Positions 29,290-43,693 of a stretch of 61,775 bases of DNA are shown here, one piece after another; position 1 is the stretch's first letter; every line of letters starts with the position of its first letter. The notes under the pieces are model-generated. The model did not search any database, was not told the DNA's origin, and worked only from the letters and a program-made list of their open reading frames with translations. The translations under genes were made by a program, and so were the position numbers. Source of the DNA: Salimicrobium halophilum (lineage in GTDB: Bacteria > Bacillota > Bacilli > Bacillales > Halobacillaceae); assembly GCF_900100295.1 (NCBI RefSeq), contig NZ_FNEV01000011.1, forward strand, positions 1 through 61,775. Reading direction: 5' to 3'.

Positions 29290-31368
29290 TTATTCACCAG
29301 CGTTTTTCTTGATGATCTCTTCAGAAATACTCTTCGGTACTTCTGCGTAGTGATCGAAGTGCATCGTGTATGCTCCGCGACCTTGCGTATTAGAACGCAG
29401 GGCAGTAGCATAACCGAACATTTCGGAAAGTGGAACGAACGCGTTGACGACCTGAGCAGGTCCGCGGGCTTCCATACCTTCGACACGTCCACGACGGGAA
29501 GTGACATCACCCATAATGTCTCCCATGTATTCTTCAGGGATGACTACTTCAACTTTCATCATCGGCTCAAGAAGTACTGGCTGACACTTGTTTTTCGCTT
29601 CTTTAAGCGCCATGGATGCAGCTACTTTAAAGGCCATTTCGTTGGAGTCTACATCGTGGTAAGATCCATCGAAAAGTGTAGCTTTCACATCGATCAGTGG
29701 GTAACCGGCTAGTACGCCGTTTTCCATCGATTCTCTGATTCCCTGCTCAACAGAAGGGATATATTCACGAGGAACGACACCACCGACGATTTTGTTTTCG
29801 AATTCGAAACCGGCACCTTCTTCGTTCGGCTCGAAAGTGACCCAAACGTGTCCGAACTGACCGCGTCCACCGGACTGGCGTACGAACTTACCTTCTACGT
29901 TCGCGGATCCGCGGAACGTTTCACGGTAGGCAACCTGTGGAGCACCGATATGAGCGTCAACTTTGAACTCACGTTTCAAACGGTCAACGATGATATCCAG
30001 GTGAAGCTCACCCATACCAGAGATGATCGTCTGTCCTGTTTCTTCGTTCGTTTCCGTACGGAAAGTAGGATCTTCTTCAGCCAGCTTACCAAGGGCGATG
30101 GACATTTTGTCCTGGTCTGCTTTGGATTGCGGCTCGATCGCTACGTCGATTACCGGTTCAGGGAATTCCATGGATTCAAGAATAACGAGATTCTTCTCAT
30201 CACACAGAGTATCTCCTGTCCCTGTATCTTTAAGACCTACACCTCCGGCAATGTCACCGGCATATACTTCAGAAATCTCCTGACGGGAGTTTGCGTGCAT
30301 TTGCAGGATACGACCTACACGCTCACGTTTGTCCTTCGTGGAGTTCTTCACGTATGAACCGGATTTCAGTGTACCGGAGTAGACACGGAAGAATGTAAGC
30401 TTACCTACATAAGGGTCCGTTGCTACTTTAAACGCAAGTGCAGAGAAAGGCTCGTTGTCGTCGGCTTTACGAACTACTTCTTCTTCCGTTTCCGGTACGT
30501 GACCTTCGATTGCAGGTACGTCCAATGGAGATGGAAGGTAGTCGATGACACCGTCTACAAGAAGCTGAACACCTTTGTTTTTGAAAGCTGATCCGCAATA
30601 TACAGGATAGAACTCGACATTAAGAGTTCCCTGACGAATAGCTGAGCGAAGCTCTTCGTTAGTGATTTCTTCACCTTCGAGGTACTTCATCATAAGTTCT
30701 TCGTCAAGTTCTGCTACGGATTCGATCAGCTTCCCGCGGTATTCTTCCGCCTGCGCCTTGTAATCATCCGGGATTTCGCGCGCTTCGGCACGAGTTCCAA
30801 GATCATCAAGGTAGTAGTAGGCTTCCATTGTAATGAGGTCGATGATTCCTTCGAAGTCATCTTCCGCACCGATTGGAAGCTGAACAGCGGCAGCGTTAGC
30901 ACCCAGGCGCTCTTGAAGCGTTCCAAGGGAGTAAATGAAGTCTGCTCCTACTTTGTCCATCTTGTTGATGAATACGATACGCGGAACACCGTATGTTGTC
31001 GCCTGGCGCCACACTGTTTCTGTCTGTGGCTCAACTCCAGACTGCGCATCGAGTACAGCAATGGATCCGTCCAACACACGAAGGGAACGTTCAACTTCAA
31101 CTGTGAAGTCTACGTGCCCTGGTGTATCGATGATGTTGATACGGTGACCTTTCCACTGAGCTGTTGTCGCTGCAGAAGTGATCGTGATTCCACGCTCCTG
31201 CTCTTGAGACATCCAGTCCATCTGAGAAGCACCTTCGTGCGTTTCACCGATTTTGTGGATACGTCCCGTATAGAAAAGAATACGTTCCGTTGCTGTCGTC
31301 TTACCGGCATCGATGTGAGCCATGATGCCAATGTTACGAGTTTTTTCCAAGGAGAACTCTCTAGGCAT
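29290..31368 (-). CDS. fusA: elongation factor G
   Basis: A 692-residue translocase GTPase. G1 [10 protein letters not shown]3 DTPGHVDF, G4 [10 protein letters not shown], then domains II-V with [14 protein letters not shown] and the C-terminal [22 protein letters not shown]. Full length. It lies 42 bases after rpsG in the str operon. Confidence 0.99.
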   Translation of the reverse strand: MPREFSLEKTRNIGIMAHIDAGKTTATERILFYTGRIHKIGETHEGASQMDWMSQEQERGITITSAATTAQWKGHRINIIDTPGHVDFTVEVERSLRVLDGSIAVLDAQSGVEPQTETVWRQATTYGVPRIVFINKMDKVGADFIYSLGTLQERLGANAAAVQLPIGAEDDFEGIIDLITMEAYYYLDDLGTRAEAREIPDDYKAQAEEYRGKLIESVAELDEELMMKYLEGEEITNEELRSAIRQGTLNVEFYPVYCGSAFKNKGVQLLVDGVIDYLPSPLDVPAIEGHVPETEEEVVRKADDNEPFSALAFKVATDPYVGKLTFFRVYSGTLKSGSYVKNSTKDKRERVGRILQMHANSRQEISEVYAGDIAGGVGLKDTGTGDTLCDEKNLVILESMEFPEPVIDVAIEPQSKADQDKMSIALGKLAEEDPTFRTETNEETGQTIISGMGELHLDIIVDRLKREFKVDAHIGAPQVAYRETFRGSANVEGKFVRQSGGRGQFGHVWVTFEPNEEGAGFEFENKIVGGVVPREYIPSVEQGIRESMENGVLAGYPLIDVKATLFDGSYHDVDSNEMAFKVAASMALKEAKNKCQPVLLEPMMKVEVVIPEEYMGDIMGDVTSRRGRVEGMEARGPAQVVNAFVPLSEMFGYATALRSNTQGRGAYTMHFDHYAEVPKSISEEIIKKNAGE

Positions 31369-31410
31369 GAATCCTTCTCCTCCCTAATTAAGAATTTGTG
31401 TTGCGGATAA

Positions 31411-31881
31411 TTACCAACGATAGTGAGCGAAAGCTTTGTTCGCTTCAGCCATCTTGTGCATTTCTTCACGACGCTTCACGGAAGCACCAGTGTTGTTTGC
31501 TGCATCAAGAATTTCGTTAGCCAAACGCTCTTGCATTGTTTTCTCGCCGCGAAGACGCGCATAGTTGACGATGAAACGAAGACCTAGTGCTTGACGACGC
31601 TCTGGACGAACCTCAACCGGTACCTGGTAGTTGGAACCACCTACACGACGAGCGCGTACTTCAAGTACTGGCATTACGTTCTTCATAGCTTCATCAAAAG
31701 TCTCCATCGCTTCATTCCCACTGCGTTCCTGAACGAGTTCAAATGCTTTGTAAAGAATGGTCTGGGCTTTTCCTCGCTTACCGTCTACCATGATCTGGTT
31801 GATCAGGCGAGTTACAAGCTTGGATTGATAAATCGGATCTGGTAACACATCACGCTTAGCTACTGGACCTTTACGTGGCAT
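31411..31881 (-). CDS. rpsG: 30S ribosomal protein S7
   Basis: A 156-residue S7 ([37 protein letters not shown]; the C-terminal [14 protein letters not shown]). It nucleates the 30S head and touches the E site. ATG 31881 with GGAGGGG upstream gives the normal length. Confidence 0.98.
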   Translation of the reverse strand: MPRKGPVAKRDVLPDPIYQSKLVTRLINQIMVDGKRGKAQTILYKAFELVQERSGNEAMETFDEAMKNVMPVLEVRARRVGGSNYQVPVEVRPERRQALGLRFIVNYARLRGEKTMQERLANEILDAANNTGASVKRREEMHKMAEANKAFAHYRW

Positions 31882-31918
31882 ATGTCCCCCTCCTTTCTTC
31901 AAATGTCGATTATATTAC

Positions 31919-32332
31919 TTATTTTTTAGGTTTCTTCGTACCGTACTTGGAACGTCCTTGCATACGGCCTTGTACAGCTGCTGTATCAAGCGCACCACGT
32001 ACTACGTGATAACGTACACCTGGCAAGTCTTTAACACGACCGCCACGGATAAGTACAACACTGTGCTCCTGAAGGTTGTGTCCGATTCCAGGAATGTAAG
32101 CATTCACTTCAATCTGGTTAGTTAGACGGACACGTGCGTATTTACGAAGCGCGGAGTTCGGCTTCTTCGGAGTCATAGTACCGACACGTGTGCAAACACC
32201 ACGTTTTTGTGGAGCGGACTGATCTGTCATACGCTTCTTGTAGCTGTTGTATCCTTTGTTAAGCGCAGGAGAGTCAGACTTTCTGCTTTTACTCACACGG
32301 CCTTTACGTACAAGCTGATTAATTGTTGGCAT
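31919..32332 (-). CDS. rpsL: 30S ribosomal protein S12
   Basis: A 137-residue S12 of the decoding centre. The blocks [15 protein letters not shown] and [14 protein letters not shown] carry the lysines that mutate in streptomycin resistance; both look wild type. Starts [11 protein letters not shown]. Confidence 0.98.
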   Translation of the reverse strand: MPTINQLVRKGRVSKSRKSDSPALNKGYNSYKKRMTDQSAPQKRGVCTRVGTMTPKKPNSALRKYARVRLTNQIEVNAYIPGIGHNLQEHSVVLIRGGRVKDLPGVRYHVVRGALDTAAVQGRMQGRSKYGTKKPKK

Positions 32333-32430
32333 GTGGTTGTCCTCCCTTCATTTTTTAATACCACACATCCAGGTGGTTCGTAATAAGGCAAAAAACAAAG
32401 CTTTCGCGCTTCGGTTGCGCCAAAACTCCA

Positions 32431-32679
32431 TTATTTAATAGCCACTGTCGCAGCACCAACATCAATACCACACGCATTCCCGAGTTCTTGCATTGATGGA
32501 ACTTCATGATAGTCGACGGAAAATTGCTGGGCGATTCTCTTCACTTTCCCTGTGACGACGGGATCAGCATCAGATGCAATGATCACTTCTTTCACAGTTC
32601 CGGCTTTGATCGCTTTGATGGTCTGCTTTGTTCCAATCACTAAATTCGATTTAGCCTGTGCTACTTTTTCATAAGACAT
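32431..32679 (-). CDS. rplGB: L7Ae-family ribosomal protein RplGB (YbxF)
   Basis: An 82-residue L7Ae/L30e-fold protein (KVAQAKSNLVIGTKQT; ASDADPVVTGKVKRIA; GNACGIDVGAATVA). YbxF binds kink-turn RNA and associates with ribosomes. ATG 32679 has GGAGG eight bases upstream and gives the usual length. First gene of the str operon, as in B. subtilis. Confidence 0.95.
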   Translation of the reverse strand: MSYEKVAQAKSNLVIGTKQTIKAIKAGTVKEVIIASDADPVVTGKVKRIAQQFSVDYHEVPSMQELGNACGIDVGAATVAIK

Positions 32680-32709
32680 TTCCATATCCTCCAAAGTAAC
32701 AAGGTTGTG

Positions 32710-32782
32710 GAAGCACCTTGATTATATTATCACTCTCCTGAATACGTGTCAACACTATTCAAAAGTTTTCTCAAGGTGCTTC
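32710..32782. repeat. 12-bp inverted repeat flanking the str operon promoter
   Basis: GAAGCACCTTGA (32710-32721) and TCAAGGTGCTTC (32771-32782) are perfect inverted copies. They enclose the whole rplGB promoter. In a read-through transcript from rpoC they would pair into a long stem with a 49-base loop. Confidence 0.8.
32724..32752 (-). promoter_or_regulatory. str operon promoter (rplGB-rpsL-rpsG-fusA-tuf)
   Basis: Consensus TTGACA (32747-32752) and TAATAT (32724-32729), spacer 17 bases, 50 bases after the rpoC stop. Predicted transcription start is near 32717, inside the left repeat arm. Confidence 0.85.
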
Positions 32783-32799
32783 TACTTTTTCCCTTGTGT

Positions 32800-35700
32800 T
32801 TAAGCTTGAGTGGTTTCTTCTACGACCGGCTCTTGTTTGTCTTTGTTTTCGTGCTCGGATTGGATTGTACGGTAACGGTTCATTCCTGTACCAGCAGGGA
32901 CAAGCTTACCGATGATTACGTTCTCTTTCAGGCCGAGAAGTTCATCGCGCTTCCCTTTGATCGCTGCATCCGTAAGCACTCGCGTCGTTTCCTGGAACGA
33001 TGCGGCAGAAAGGAAACTATCCGTTTCAAGAGAAGCTTTCGTAATACCGAGGATAACCGGACGACCTACGGCAGGTTGACCGCCTTCCATCAGCACACGC
33101 TGGTTGGCTTCTTTGAACTGGTGGATTTCCATGAGTGTTCCCGGAAGAACATCTGTATCTCCGGAATCAAGCACACGTACTTTACGAAGCATCTGGCGAA
33201 CCATTACCTCTACGTGTTTATCGGAGATTTCCACCCCTTGCATACGGTATACTTTCTGGACTTCTTTCAGGAGATAGGCTTCTACCCCTTCGAGTCCTGT
33301 AACCTGCAGCAATTCTTTCGGATCGATGGAACCTTCTGTCAGTGGGTTACCGGCTTTCACTTCATCTCCGATGTTCAGTTTCATACGAGCTCCATAAGGG
33401 GCTGTATAACTGCGGGATTCCACGGCACCCTGCACAGTGATTTCAAGTTTCTCTTTCACTTCTTTTACGTCATAGACGGTACCGTCGATTTCAGAAATGA
33501 CTGCCTGACCTTTCGGATTACGTGCTTCCACGATTTCCTGGATACGAGGCAGACCTTGCGTGATATCGTCTCCGGCAACACCGCCTGTGTGGAAGGTACG
33601 CATAGTAAGCTGTGTACCCGGTTCACCGATGGACTGAGCCGCGATGATTCCGACAGCTTCTCCGACTTCCACTTCGTCCCCTGTTGCCAGGTTACGACCA
33701 TAACACTTCTTACACACTCCGTGTTTCGTGTTACAAGTGAAGGCAGAACGGATGGTTACGTTCTCGACACCGGAATCTTCGATCGTTTTCGCTGCTTCTT
33801 CCGAAATGATTTCATTACGGGTAGCAAGTACTTCTCCTGTTTCCGGATGTGTCACTGTCTGGAACGACGTACGTCCGACAAGACGGTCCACAAGCGGTTC
33901 GATTACTTCCGTACCCTCTGTGAGAGCAGCAACATTCAGGCCGCGATCCGTACCGCAGTCGTCTTCACGTACGATGACATCCTGTGCAACGTCGACAAGA
34001 CGACGGGTAAGATAACCCGAGTCGGCCGTCTTAAGTGCTGTATCGGCAAGACCTTTACGCGCACCGTGTGTAGAGATGAAGTATTCGAGTACCGTCAGAC
34101 CTTCACGGAAACTGGACTTGATCGGAAGTTCGATGATCCGGCCGGATGGGTTAGCCATGAGTCCGCGCATACCCGCAAGCTGAGTGAAGTTGGACGCGTT
34201 ACCACGTGCTCCGGAGTCACTCATCATGTAAATCGGGTTTGTCGGGTCAAGGGATTCCATCAGACGTTCCTGGATGACGTCTTTCGCCTGGGACCACACT
34301 TCGATGACACGGTTATAGCGTTCTTCTTCTGTGATCAGTCCGCGACGGAACTGCTTCAGAACTTTATCCACTTTCTCCTGGCCATCATCAAGGATTTCCT
34401 GCTTATCTCCAAGTACTACGACGTCAGATACACCGACAGTGATACCTGCCTTCGTAGAGTATTTGAATCCTAGGTCCTTCATTTCGTCAAGCATTCTGGA
34501 TGTTTCACTGATGGAGAAGCGTTTGAACACTTCCGCAATGATATCCCCGAGAATACCTTTCTTGAATGGATCGACGATTTCACGCTGTTTTATCTCTTCT
34601 TTTACGTTAGTACCTTTTTCGATGAAGTACTTCTCCGGTGTTTTGATTTCCAGGTTATCCTGTGTCGGTTCATTCATATAAGGGAACGAAGCCGGAAGCA
34701 TATCGTTGAAAATCAATTTCCCGACCGTAGTCAAGAGCAGCTGGTCTCCCTGTTCTTTGGTGAACGTTTCGTTCTTAAGGGAGCTTGCTTGAACAGCTAC
34801 ACGCGTATGCAGGTGAACGTACCCGTTCTGATAAGCCATAAGCGCTTCATTCAAGTCTTTGAATACCATTCCTTCTCCGACTGCACCCGTTCTCTCAAGT
34901 GTAAGGTAGTAGTTACCCAGTACCATGTCCTGAGACGGCGTAACAACCGGCTTCCCGTCTTTCGGGTTAAGAATGTTCTGCGCTGCAAGCATAAGGATAC
35001 GCGCTTCCGCCTGAGCTTCAGAGGAAAGTGGTACGTGTACCGCCATCTGGTCCCCGTCAAAGTCAGCGTTGTAAGCCGTACAAACGAGCGGGTGAAGGCG
35101 GATCGCTCTTCCTTCTACAAGCGTAGGTTCGAAAGCCTGGATACCCAGACGGTGCAAGGTAGGAGCACGGTTTAGGAGAACCGGGTGCTCTTTGATGACG
35201 TCTTCAAGGACATCCCATACGTCATCGTGCACACGTTCGATTTTCCGTTTCGCTGATTTGATGTTATGAGCGAGCCCTCTTGATACAAGCTCTTTCATTA
35301 CGAACGGTTTGAACAGTTCCAGTGCCATCTCTCTCGGAAGTCCGCACTGATACATCTTCAGACTAGGACCTACGATGATAACAGAACGACCGGAATAGTC
35401 GACACGTTTACCCAGAAGGTTCTGACGGAAACGTCCCTGTTTCCCTTTAAGCATGTGGGACAAGGATTTAAGAGGACGGTTCCCTGGTCCTGTGACCGGG
35501 CGTCCGCGGCGTCCGTTATCAATCAATGCATCTACCGCTTCCTGAAGCATACGTTTTTCGTTCTGTACGATGATCGTCGGAGCACCGAGATCGAGAAGAC
35601 GCTTCAGACGGTTGTTACGGTTGATGACTCGGCGGTAAAGGTCGTTCAAGTCAGACGTCGCAAAACGTCCTCCATCAAGCTGAACCATCGGACGAAGTTC

Positions 35701-36408
35701 CGGAGGAATAACCGGAAGTACGTCGAGAACCATCCACGCAGGATCATTCCCTGAGTTACGGAACGACTCCAGTACCTCAAGGCGCTTGATCGCTCTTGTA
35801 CGTCTTTGCCCCTGAGCCGTTTTCAACTCTTCTTTAAGTGTAGTAACTTCATCGTCAAGGTCGATATCGTAAAGTAGTAGACGAATAGCTTCCGCCCCCA
35901 TGTCAGCATGGAAGCTCTTGCCATACTTCTCACGGTACGAACGGTATTCTTTTTCGGATAGAAGTTGTTTCTTCTCAAGACCTGTATCACCAGGGTCCGT
36001 CACGATATAGGAAGCGAAGTAGATGACTTCTTCAAGAGCACGAGGGGACATATCAAGCACAAGTCCCATACGGCTCGGAATACCCTTGAAGTACCAGATG
36101 TGGGAAACCGGGGCAGCCAATTCCAGGTGCCCCATACGCTCACGGCGTACTTTAGATTTCGTCACTTCTACTCCACAACGGTCACAAACGATACCCTTAT
36201 AGCGGACACGTTTGTATTTTCCACAGTGACACTCCCAGTCCTTTTGAGGACCGAAGATGCGTTCGCAGAACAACCCGTCTTTTTCCGGTTTCAATGTTCG
36301 ATAGTTGATTGTTTCCGGCTTTTTCACTTCCCCGTAAGACCAGGAACGGATCTTATCGGATGAAGCTAAACCTATCTTCATATATTCAAAATTATTTACA
36401 TCTATCAA
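32800..36408 (-). CDS. rpoC: DNA-directed RNA polymerase subunit beta'
   Basis: A 1202-residue beta' subunit. An N-terminal zinc site ([20 protein letters not shown] near residue 60), the catalytic magnesium motif [12 protein letters not shown] (near 450), the trigger-loop region ([12 protein letters not shown]-type block, here [14 protein letters not shown]), and a second zinc site ([15 protein letters not shown] near 890) are all present. It follows rpoB by 55 bases. Typical Firmicute length. Confidence 0.99.
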   Translation of the reverse strand: MIDVNNFEYMKIGLASSDKIRSWSYGEVKKPETINYRTLKPEKDGLFCERIFGPQKDWECHCGKYKRVRYKGIVCDRCGVEVTKSKVRRERMGHLELAAPVSHIWYFKGIPSRMGLVLDMSPRALEEVIYFASYIVTDPGDTGLEKKQLLSEKEYRSYREKYGKSFHADMGAEAIRLLLYDIDLDDEVTTLKEELKTAQGQRRTRAIKRLEVLESFRNSGNDPAWMVLDVLPVIPPELRPMVQLDGGRFATSDLNDLYRRVINRNNRLKRLLDLGAPTIIVQNEKRMLQEAVDALIDNGRRGRPVTGPGNRPLKSLSHMLKGKQGRFRQNLLGKRVDYSGRSVIIVGPSLKMYQCGLPREMALELFKPFVMKELVSRGLAHNIKSAKRKIERVHDDVWDVLEDVIKEHPVLLNRAPTLHRLGIQAFEPTLVEGRAIRLHPLVCTAYNADFDGDQMAVHVPLSSEAQAEARILMLAAQNILNPKDGKPVVTPSQDMVLGNYYLTLERTGAVGEGMVFKDLNEALMAYQNGYVHLHTRVAVQASSLKNETFTKEQGDQLLLTTVGKLIFNDMLPASFPYMNEPTQDNLEIKTPEKYFIEKGTNVKEEIKQREIVDPFKKGILGDIIAEVFKRFSISETSRMLDEMKDLGFKYSTKAGITVGVSDVVVLGDKQEILDDGQEKVDKVLKQFRRGLITEEERYNRVIEVWSQAKDVIQERLMESLDPTNPIYMMSDSGARGNASNFTQLAGMRGLMANPSGRIIELPIKSSFREGLTVLEYFISTHGARKGLADTALKTADSGYLTRRLVDVAQDVIVREDDCGTDRGLNVAALTEGTEVIEPLVDRLVGRTSFQTVTHPETGEVLATRNEIISEEAAKTIEDSGVENVTIRSAFTCNTKHGVCKKCYGRNLATGDEVEVGEAVGIIAAQSIGEPGTQLTMRTFHTGGVAGDDITQGLPRIQEIVEARNPKGQAVISEIDGTVYDVKEVKEKLEITVQGAVESRSYTAPYGARMKLNIGDEVKAGNPLTEGSIDPKELLQVTGLEGVEAYLLKEVQKVYRMQGVEISDKHVEVMVRQMLRKVRVLDSGDTDVLPGTLMEIHQFKEANQRVLMEGGQPAVGRPVILGITKASLETDSFLSAASFQETTRVLTDAAIKGKRDELLGLKENVIIGKLVPAGTGMNRYRTIQSEHENKDKQEPVVEETTQA

Positions 36409-36463
36409 AGGGCTTACCTCCCTTAAAGTCTCCAGGTTTTCCCTAAGCTATTAGTCGCCTAAA

Positions 36464-39991
<3,528 letters not shown>

Positions 39992-40000
39992 CAGATTCAC

Positions 40001-40340
40001 CCCTCAAACAAGCATGATATTAACAAATCTCACGGCACATACATGCCGAAAAAACTTGCTTACTTAAAACTTTGGCAAGTAAATATATAGTAAACATTCG
40101 CTATTTTGCGAATGATTCTTCTTCATTTCTCTCTAACGTTAGACAAAAAAGAAAAAAAGGCTTTCCTTCAAGAAAGGTGACATACGTATAATTCATTGAA
40201 AGTCTACGTACTTTTACTATTAAGTAAATTGCCTCCTCTACTTTTCTCGAAAACCTCATATCTTACAAACATCTTCAATTGTAATTAAGCCAGAACCAAA
40301 AAAAGTGCTTGACACCTGTTTTTTCTACCGGCATTTTATT
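40001..40340 (-). other. long rpoB leader with several hairpins
   Basis: About 330 bases separate the promoter from rpoB without a supportable gene. Stems seen: CATTCGC/GCGAATG (40095-40101, 40107-40113); CGGCA/TGCCG (near 40032-40048); and a short CTTTC/GAAAG hairpin (40161-40165, 40172-40176) followed on the minus strand by a T-rich tract, which looks like a weak terminator or attenuator. An isolated GAGGAGG at about 40232-40238 has no good start codon after it. Confidence 0.5.
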
Positions 40341-40369
40341 ATATTACCACATACAAAATTGCGGGTCAA
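40341..40369 (-). promoter_or_regulatory. rpoBC promoter
   Basis: TTGACC (40364-40369) and TAATAT (40341-40346), spacer 17 bases. The -35 overlaps the end of the rsmC-like gene. Confidence 0.75.
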
Positions 40370-40968
40370 ACCTTTTTTGCTTTGAAAATATAATAACCCT
40401 TGACTTTCTTGATTAAACGTACGTCTTCAAAAAGTTCTTTCATTTTTCTCTCGGCAGAAGGTGCCCCCTGTTTCTTCTGGATGACCACCCATAGCTCTCC
40501 ACCTTCTTTCAGAACTCCTGCGGCATCTTCGAAGATCCGGTGCACAACTTCTTTCCCCGCACGGATCGGAGGATTGGTCAACACTGCAGCGAAAGAACGC
40601 TCTCTTACAGCAGCCGCCCCGTCACTTTCAATAACCTCGACGTTCGTCACATCATTCTCCTCAGCATTCGCCTCCGCCAATTCAAGGGCCCTCTCATTCA
40701 CATCCACCATCACTACTCTGCGGGTGGTCGTTTCTTTTGCCAGTGATAAGCCGATCGGTCCATAACCACAGCCGACATCCAACAAATCACCTTCAATCGG
40801 TGGAAACTCGAACGTTTCAATGAGCGCACGCGAACCGAAATCCACTCCATCTTTGGAGAAAACGGCATGATCGGAGAAGAACGTAAACTCCCGTCCTCTT
40901 AATGAGGCTCCCCATACTTTCCGTTCACTTGCCTTCTTTGTCTTCTTAGAATAATAGTGCTCTGTCAT
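40366..40968 (-). CDS. class I SAM-dependent methyltransferase (RsmC/YbxB-like)
   Basis: A 200-residue methyltransferase with the SAM motif DVGCGYGPIGL (near 62) and the catalytic motif NPPIRAGKEV (near 131) typical of guanine-N2 rRNA methyltransferases such as RsmC, the enzyme for 16S G1207. The B. subtilis homologue YbxB sits in the same place between rplL and rpoB. The exact rRNA target here is inferred, not shown. Confidence 0.88.
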   Translation of the reverse strand: MTEHYYSKKTKKASERKVWGASLRGREFTFFSDHAVFSKDGVDFGSRALIETFEFPPIEGDLLDVGCGYGPIGLSLAKETTTRRVVMVDVNERALELAEANAEENDVTNVEVIESDGAAAVRERSFAAVLTNPPIRAGKEVVHRIFEDAAGVLKEGGELWVVIQKKQGAPSAERKMKELFEDVRLIKKVKGYYIFKAKKV

Positions 40969-41001
40969 AAGTCAGACCCCTCTTCGTAAAATTCTAAAGA
41001 C

Positions 41002-41037
41002 AAATAAAAGCCCGCCGGAAACAGCGGGCTTTTATTG
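41002..41037 (-). terminator. terminator after rplL
   Basis: AAAAGCCCGC (41006-41015) and GCGGGCTTTT (41024-41033) form a perfect 10-bp stem with T-rich flanks, between the rplL stop and the methyltransferase start. Confidence 0.85.
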
Positions 41038-41049
41038 CAAGTCTGACAA

Positions 41050-41415
41050 TTACTTAAGTTCGATTGTAGCGCCTGCTTCTTCGAGCTGAGATTTAAGTTC
41101 TTCAGCGTCTTCTTTAGAAAGGCCTTCTTTAACAGGTTTCGGAGCGTTGTCAACAAGGTCCTTAGCTTCTTTAAGTCCAAGTCCAGTTGCTTCGCGAACC
41201 GCTTTAACAACCTTGATTTTAGAGCTTCCTGGGTTTTCGAGTACTACGTCGAATTCAGATTGCTCTTCTTCTGCTGCTTCTGCAGCACCTGCACCTGCTG
41301 CTGCTACTGGAGCTGCTGCGGATACACCAAATTCTTCTTCGATTGCTTTTACAAGATCGTTAAGTTCAAGAACGGACATTTCTTTGATCGCTTCGATGAT
41401 TTGTTCGTTACTCAT
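41050..41415 (-). CDS. rplL: 50S ribosomal protein L7/L12
   Basis: A 121-residue L7/L12: N-terminal dimerisation helix ([20 protein letters not shown]), an Ala/Gly hinge (residues about 33-48), and a C-terminal domain that recruits translation GTPases ([21 protein letters not shown]). Overlap-free, 34 bases after rplJ. Confidence 0.99.
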   Translation of the reverse strand: MSNEQIIEAIKEMSVLELNDLVKAIEEEFGVSAAAPVAAAGAGAAEAAEEEQSEFDVVLENPGSSKIKVVKAVREATGLGLKEAKDLVDNAPKPVKEGLSKEDAEELKSQLEEAGATIELK

Positions 41416-41449
41416 GATATTTCCTCCTTCAAGGGGTTAAATTTTATGC

Positions 41450-41950
41450 TTACGCACTTTCTTCTTCTTTTTGATCAGCTACAGCTTGAGTAGCATACGC
41501 GAAGTTGCGGATTGGAGCCTGCAACACGCTCAAGAACATAGATACAAGACCTTCGTAATTTGGAAGCTCTGCAAGTTCTTTGATCTGCTCAAGTGTCGCT
41601 ACTTCACCTTCGACTACGCCGCCTTTGATTTCCAAAGCTTCGTGGTCTTTCGCGAAGTTGTTCAACACTTTTGCAGGAGCTACAACGTCTTCGTTACTGA
41701 ACGCAAGAGCAGTCGGTCCGACGAGAACTTCATCAAGTCCTGTCAGTTCCGTTTCTGCAGTCGCACGACGAACCATCGTGTTTTTGTAGATCTTGAATTC
41801 AACACCAGCTTCGCGCAATTGGTTACGAAGCTCTGTCGATTCCGCGACGTTCAACCCGCGGTAATCTACAAGCACTGCAGATTTGCTATTGCGGAACTTA
41901 TCAGCAATTTCAGAGACGACCTGTTGCTTTTGCTCGATTACTTTGCTCAT
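41450..41950 (-). CDS. rplJ: 50S ribosomal protein L10
   Basis: A 166-residue L10 stalk base protein ([25 protein letters not shown]-type start; C-terminal helix binding L7/L12 dimers). With L12 it represses its own leader. The gene is preceded by a typical L10 leader and attenuator. Confidence 0.98.
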   Translation of the reverse strand: MSKVIEQKQQVVSEIADKFRNSKSAVLVDYRGLNVAESTELRNQLREAGVEFKIYKNTMVRRATAETELTGLDEVLVGPTALAFSNEDVVAPAKVLNNFAKDHEALEIKGGVVEGEVATLEQIKELAELPNYEGLVSMFLSVLQAPIRNFAYATQAVADQKEEESA

Positions 41951-41990
41951 CGTTCCACCTCCTATAGACTGACATCATACCGTTTGGTGC

Positions 41991-42132
41991 AAAGAAAAAT
42001 CCTCCATGCACCGAGACACGGAGGATCACCACGGAACGGAAAACCATTCCTTTATAAGCGAACACCTCGGCAGGAAATTAAGCACTTCTGTGCGCCTGCT
42101 GTCTACGGTACAACGTATTCATTTATACAACA
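41991..42132 (-). promoter_or_regulatory. L10 leader with attenuator (rplJL)
   Basis: The transcribed leader holds the block CCGTAGACAGCAGGCGCAC and TTAATTTCCTGCCGAGGTG seen in Firmicute L10 leaders. It ends in a terminator-like hairpin, ATCCTCC (41999-42005) with GGAGGAT (42020-42026), followed by a T-rich tract. It fits autoregulation by the L10-L12 complex. Confidence 0.8.
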
Positions 42133-42138
42133 CGATTG

Positions 42139-42167
42139 ATTATATCTAATCTTATCTAGGAAGTCAA
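42139..42167 (-). promoter_or_regulatory. rplJL promoter
   Basis: TTGACT (42162-42167) and TATAAT (42139-42144), spacer 17 bases, directly after the rplA stop codon. Confidence 0.85.
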
Positions 42168-42171
42168 GAAT

Positions 42172-42873
42172 TTATTTTTTAACGTAGCCTGCGATATCTA
42201 CTTTGATTCCAGGTCCCATCGTTGCTGATACAGCAGCGTTCTTCATGTAAATGCCTTTTGTAGCCTGAGGCTTCACTTTAAGAAGTTCTTCTGTAAGAGC
42301 ATCGAAGTTTTCTTTCAATGTTTGCTCATCGAAAGAAGCTTTTCCGATCGGAACGTGGATGTTCGCAGATTTGTCTACGCGATATTCAACTTTACCAGCT
42401 TTGATTTCCTGGACAGCTTTTTCGATTTCGAAAGTAACCGTTCCAGTTTTAGGGTTCGGCATAAGGCCTTTCGGTCCAAGGACACGTCCAAGTTTCCCTA
42501 CTTCAGCCATCATGTCAGGAGTGGCAACTACCACATCAAAGTCGAACCATCCCTGGTTGATCTGATTGATAAGGTCCTGCTCTCCTACAAAATCAGCGCC
42601 TGCTGCTTCTGCTTCTTTCGCTTTGTCACCTTTAGCGAAAACGAGAACGCGCTGTGTTTTACCTGTACCGTGTGGCAATACCATTGCACCACGGATTTGC
42701 TGGTCTGCTTTCTTAGGATCTACTCCCAGACGAAAAGCAGCTTCTACTGTTTCATCAAAGTTCGCTTTAGCCGTTTGCTTTGCAAGGCTTACAGCTTCAC
42801 TTGCTTCATATGCTTTAGAACGATCAACAAGCTTTTCGATCTCTTGTTGTCTTTTTGATTTATTGTTAGCCAT
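42172..42873 (-). CDS. rplA: 50S ribosomal protein L1
   Basis: A 233-residue L1 of the E-site stalk ([37 protein letters not shown]; the C-terminal [12 protein letters not shown]). ATG 42873 with GAGGAAA upstream gives normal length. In other bacteria L1 represses its own operon by binding mRNA; a structured gap precedes it here. Confidence 0.97.
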   Translation of the reverse strand: MANNKSKRQQEIEKLVDRSKAYEASEAVSLAKQTAKANFDETVEAAFRLGVDPKKADQQIRGAMVLPHGTGKTQRVLVFAKGDKAKEAEAAGADFVGEQDLINQINQGWFDFDVVVATPDMMAEVGKLGRVLGPKGLMPNPKTGTVTFEIEKAVQEIKAGKVEYRVDKSANIHVPIGKASFDEQTLKENFDALTEELLKVKPQATKGIYMKNAAVSATMGPGIKVDIAGYVKK

Positions 42874-42925
42874 TTCTTTTCCTCCTCGTTGTGGTTTTAG
42901 CGGTTGGACCTCCCACGATTGCACA

Positions 42926-43098
42926 CCTTACGCCACATGGCGAAAGGTCCCTGTGACTGCCAGGCATACGCCGGGCACGAAACAGGCTTTCCCCGCAGTC
43001 CCTACGGGGAAAGTTCCATGCTTCCCATCAAGGGAAGCATTTTGGCCTGTAACACGATAAAGGTTGCGAAAGAAGGGTTATCCTCACTCGCAACCTTT
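42926..43098 (-). ncRNA. structured RNA in the rplK-rplA intergenic region
   Basis: The 246-base gap contains, in transcript order, an 11-bp hairpin (43088-43098 with 43059-43069), then a three-way junction closed by ACAGGC/GCCTGT (43045-43050 with 42982-42987). The junction encloses two perfect 9-bp hairpins (43032-43040 with 43018-43026; 43005-43013 with 42987-42995). A further hairpin follows (42939-42947 with 42926-42934). It may be an L1-responsive cis element; I cannot identify a known family. Confidence 0.6.
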
Positions 43099-43119
43099 GC
43101 ATCCTTAAGAGCTGCTTAC

Positions 43120-43545
43120 TCAGTCTTCGACTGTAAGTCCCATGCTGCGCGCAGTACCTTCTACCATACGCATTGCAGCTTCGACATCAGCAGCGTTCAA
43201 ATCAGGCATTTTCGTTTCTGCAATTTCGCGAACCTGTTCACGTTTAACAGAACCTACTTTATTGCGGTTCGGCTCTCCGGAACCAGACTCAATCCCTGCT
43301 GCTTTCTTCAAAAGAACGGCAGCTGGCGGGGTTTTCGTTACGAATGTAAATGAACGGTCTTCAAATACCGTAATTTCTACCGGAATAATCATGCCCGCTT
43401 CGTCTTGCGTACGAGCGTTGAACTCCTTACAGAATCCCATGATGTTGATACCAGCCTGACCTAGAGCAGGACCTACTGGCGGTGCTGGGTTCGCTTTACC
43501 TGCAGGAATTTGAAGCTTAACTACATCAATTACTTTTTTAGCCAC
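43120..43545 (-). CDS. rplK: 50S ribosomal protein L11
   Basis: A 141-residue L11 ([20 protein letters not shown]; the C-terminal domain [20 protein letters not shown]), part of the GTPase-associated centre and needed for RelA activation. GTG 43545 with AAGGAGG upstream is the start; the longer frame from 43599 is not. Confidence 0.97.
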   Translation of the reverse strand: MAKKVIDVVKLQIPAGKANPAPPVGPALGQAGINIMGFCKEFNARTQDEAGMIIPVEITVFEDRSFTFVTKTPPAAVLLKKAAGIESGSGEPNRNKVGSVKREQVREIAETKMPDLNAADVEAAMRMVEGTARSMGLTVED

Positions 43546-43646
43546 GAGACACACCTCCTTAAAGTCCGTGATGTGGTAATAGGGGTTTTCCCCTCCCACT
43601 CTTATGCAATCATCTCATTCATTTGAGACGTGCAAATAACATAGAA

Positions 43647-43675
43647 ATTCTATCATCTAACTTGAACATTTGCAA
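43647..43675 (-). promoter_or_regulatory. rplK-rplA promoter
   Basis: TTGCAA (43670-43675) and TAGAAT (43647-43652), spacer 17 bases, 18 bases after the nusG stop. Confidence 0.75.
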
Positions 43676-43693
43676 GTAGAGAATGTAACTTCT

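Noticed and set aside
32746-34473. A 575-residue plus-strand open frame
   Set aside because: It is antisense to rpoC; composition (Cys, Phe, Arg rich) is typical of the complement of a biased highly expressed gene.
40215-40240. Small gene in the rpoB leader suggested by GAGGAGG
   Set aside because: No ATG, GTG or TTG follows at a useful distance, and stop codons come at once.
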